Assembly (NCBI GenBank): GCA_019751575.1
Contig: JAIENF010000299.1
Span: 1-21,797 of the forward strand
Reading direction: 5' to 3'
Source of the DNA: Burkholderiales bacterium
Lineage (GTDB): Bacteria > Pseudomonadota > Gammaproteobacteria > Burkholderiales > CAIKXV01
Length of the DNA stretch: 21,797 bases
In this document: one piece after another, positions 21,299 to 21,797 of the stretch
Position numbering within the stretch: position 1 is the first letter of the stretch
How the letters are laid out: every line of letters starts with the position of its first letter
The notes under the pieces: model-generated
Told to the model about the DNA's origin: nothing
Databases searched by the model: none
Seen by the model: only the letters and a program-made list of their open reading frames with translations
Program-made: the position numbers and the translations under genes

Positions 21299-21797
21299 TC
21301 ACTTCGCCTGGTACGGCAGCGACGAGTGATGCACCACGATGCGCAGACGGCCCGCATCGTCCTTGACGAACTTCCAGGTCTTGTCGACGGTGGTGACGTT
21401 GCCGCCCTTGTCGGTGATCATCACGTTGCCCATGGTGGTGGCCGAGTCGCCGGCGATGAACATCGCCGCGTTCTTCGACTCGCACTTCGTCCAGCCCTTG
21501 AGCGCGAAGCCGGTGTCCTTCGGGAAGTTGCTGTCGCCGCCGACGAAGTAGGCCAGCGCGCCGGCGCGCGTGGTGCGGAAGGTCTGCGGCGCGGTGGTCA
21601 GCGTCGGCTTGAACAGCACGGTACCCATCTGGTAGCCGTAGGCGCTGTCTATCACCTTCTCGGCCAGCGCCTTGGCTGCGGGCTGGCCGCTCTTCTCGCC
21701 GGTCTGGCTGATGCTGACAAGCGCCTTGCACCAGCCCGCCTGCGCGGCGAGCACCTCGGCTTCGGTGATGCCCCGGTTCACCACGGTTGCCGAAGCA
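21299..21797 (-). CDS. Secreted NTF2/SnoaL-like protein (5' end outside window)
   Basis: The frame runs off the right edge. The first visible residues are ASATVVNRGITEAEVLAAQAGWCKALV. An AxA-like sequence there suggests a signal peptidase site, so the true start lies beyond the window and the GTGs at 21784/21781 are probably internal. The mature part has the features of a small cone-shaped NTF2/DUF4440-type fold: helices EAEVLAAQAGWCKALV and AAKALAEKVIDSAYGYQMG, then strands with ALAYFVGGDSNFPKDTGFALKGW, TTMGNVMITDKGGNVTTVDKTWKFVKDD and LRIVVHHSSLPY. The conserved KTWxF and RIVxHHSSxPY ends recall calcium/calmodulin kinase association-domain relatives. Function is unknown. Similar proteins are sometimes labelled phosphoribosyl-AMP cyclohydrolase, but the motifs of that enzyme are absent. 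Confidence 0.75.
   Translation of the reverse strand, partial: ASATVVNRGITEAEVLAAQAGWCKALVSISQTGEKSGQPAAKALAEKVIDSAYGYQMGTVLFKPTLTTAPQTFRTTRAGALAYFVGGDSNFPKDTGFALKGWTKCESKNAAMFIAGDSATTMGNVMITDKGGNVTTVDKTWKFVKDDAGRLRIVVHHSSLPYQAK

Noticed and set aside
1..21797. CRISPR array, prophage, intact insertion sequence or toxin-antitoxin pair
   Set aside because: No regularly spaced repeats, transposase, integrase or phage structural motifs were seen on either strand. The only hint of mobility is the REP-like motif and gene remnant near 16200-16820.
21299..21797. Phosphoribosyl-AMP cyclohydrolase
   Set aside because: Similar proteins carry this label in databases, but the zinc-binding cysteine/aspartate motifs of HisI are absent and the sequence reads as an NTF2-like secreted protein.

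Overview
The window is a high-GC, gene-dense stretch of a proteobacterial chromosome. It most likely comes from a betaproteobacterium of the Burkholderiales. Two Bug/TctC-type periplasmic solute-binding proteins, a HyuA/HyuB pair, an MsrPQ system and a REP-like GGGGTCAGGTCTTG motif support this. The assignment rests on gene content and codon bias, not on a phylogenetic marker.

Left part (1-2579, + strand): the 3' part of a di-heme cytochrome c peroxidase gene is followed within 5 and 3 nt by msrP and msrQ. Together they look like a cell-envelope redox and repair operon. Converging on it is a long minus-strand series (11949 down to 2615): dabB-dabA (two-subunit inorganic-carbon uptake, coupled by an ATGA overlap), then an ornithine cyclodeaminase-family gene, then hyuA-hyuB (ATP-dependent hydantoinase/oxoprolinase family, also coupled by ATGA). 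A NhaR-like LysR regulator is divergent from dabB, and the 135-nt gap between them holds operator-like dyads.

Middle part (13024-16200, - strand): a small coiled-coil plus HTH protein, a Bug/TctC binding protein, a small dimeric alpha/beta-barrel-like protein and a class IV aminotransferase. These look like an uptake and amino/keto-acid metabolism neighbourhood. The 16201-16866 interval has no large gene but is rich in structure: a REP-like repeat, an unreported 42-residue single-span membrane ORF, an 18-bp perfect palindrome, the eroded remains of an XRE-type gene and a strong hairpin.

Right part: a lipoprotein of unknown function and a WYL-domain regulator lie on the + strand, with three consecutive hairpins between them. 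One of these is a perfect 7+6+7 dyad just upstream of the regulator. Converging from the right is a minus-strand operon of a Bug/TctC binding protein, a 3-hydroxyisobutyrate dehydrogenase-family enzyme and an amidohydrolase of the 2-pyrone-4,6-dicarboxylate hydrolase type. It fits uptake and catabolism of an organic acid. Its leader contains a hairpin that would bury the Shine-Dalgarno sequence of the first gene. The window closes inside a secreted NTF2/SnoaL-like protein. No rRNA, tRNA, CRISPR array, intact insertion sequence or phage gene was seen.
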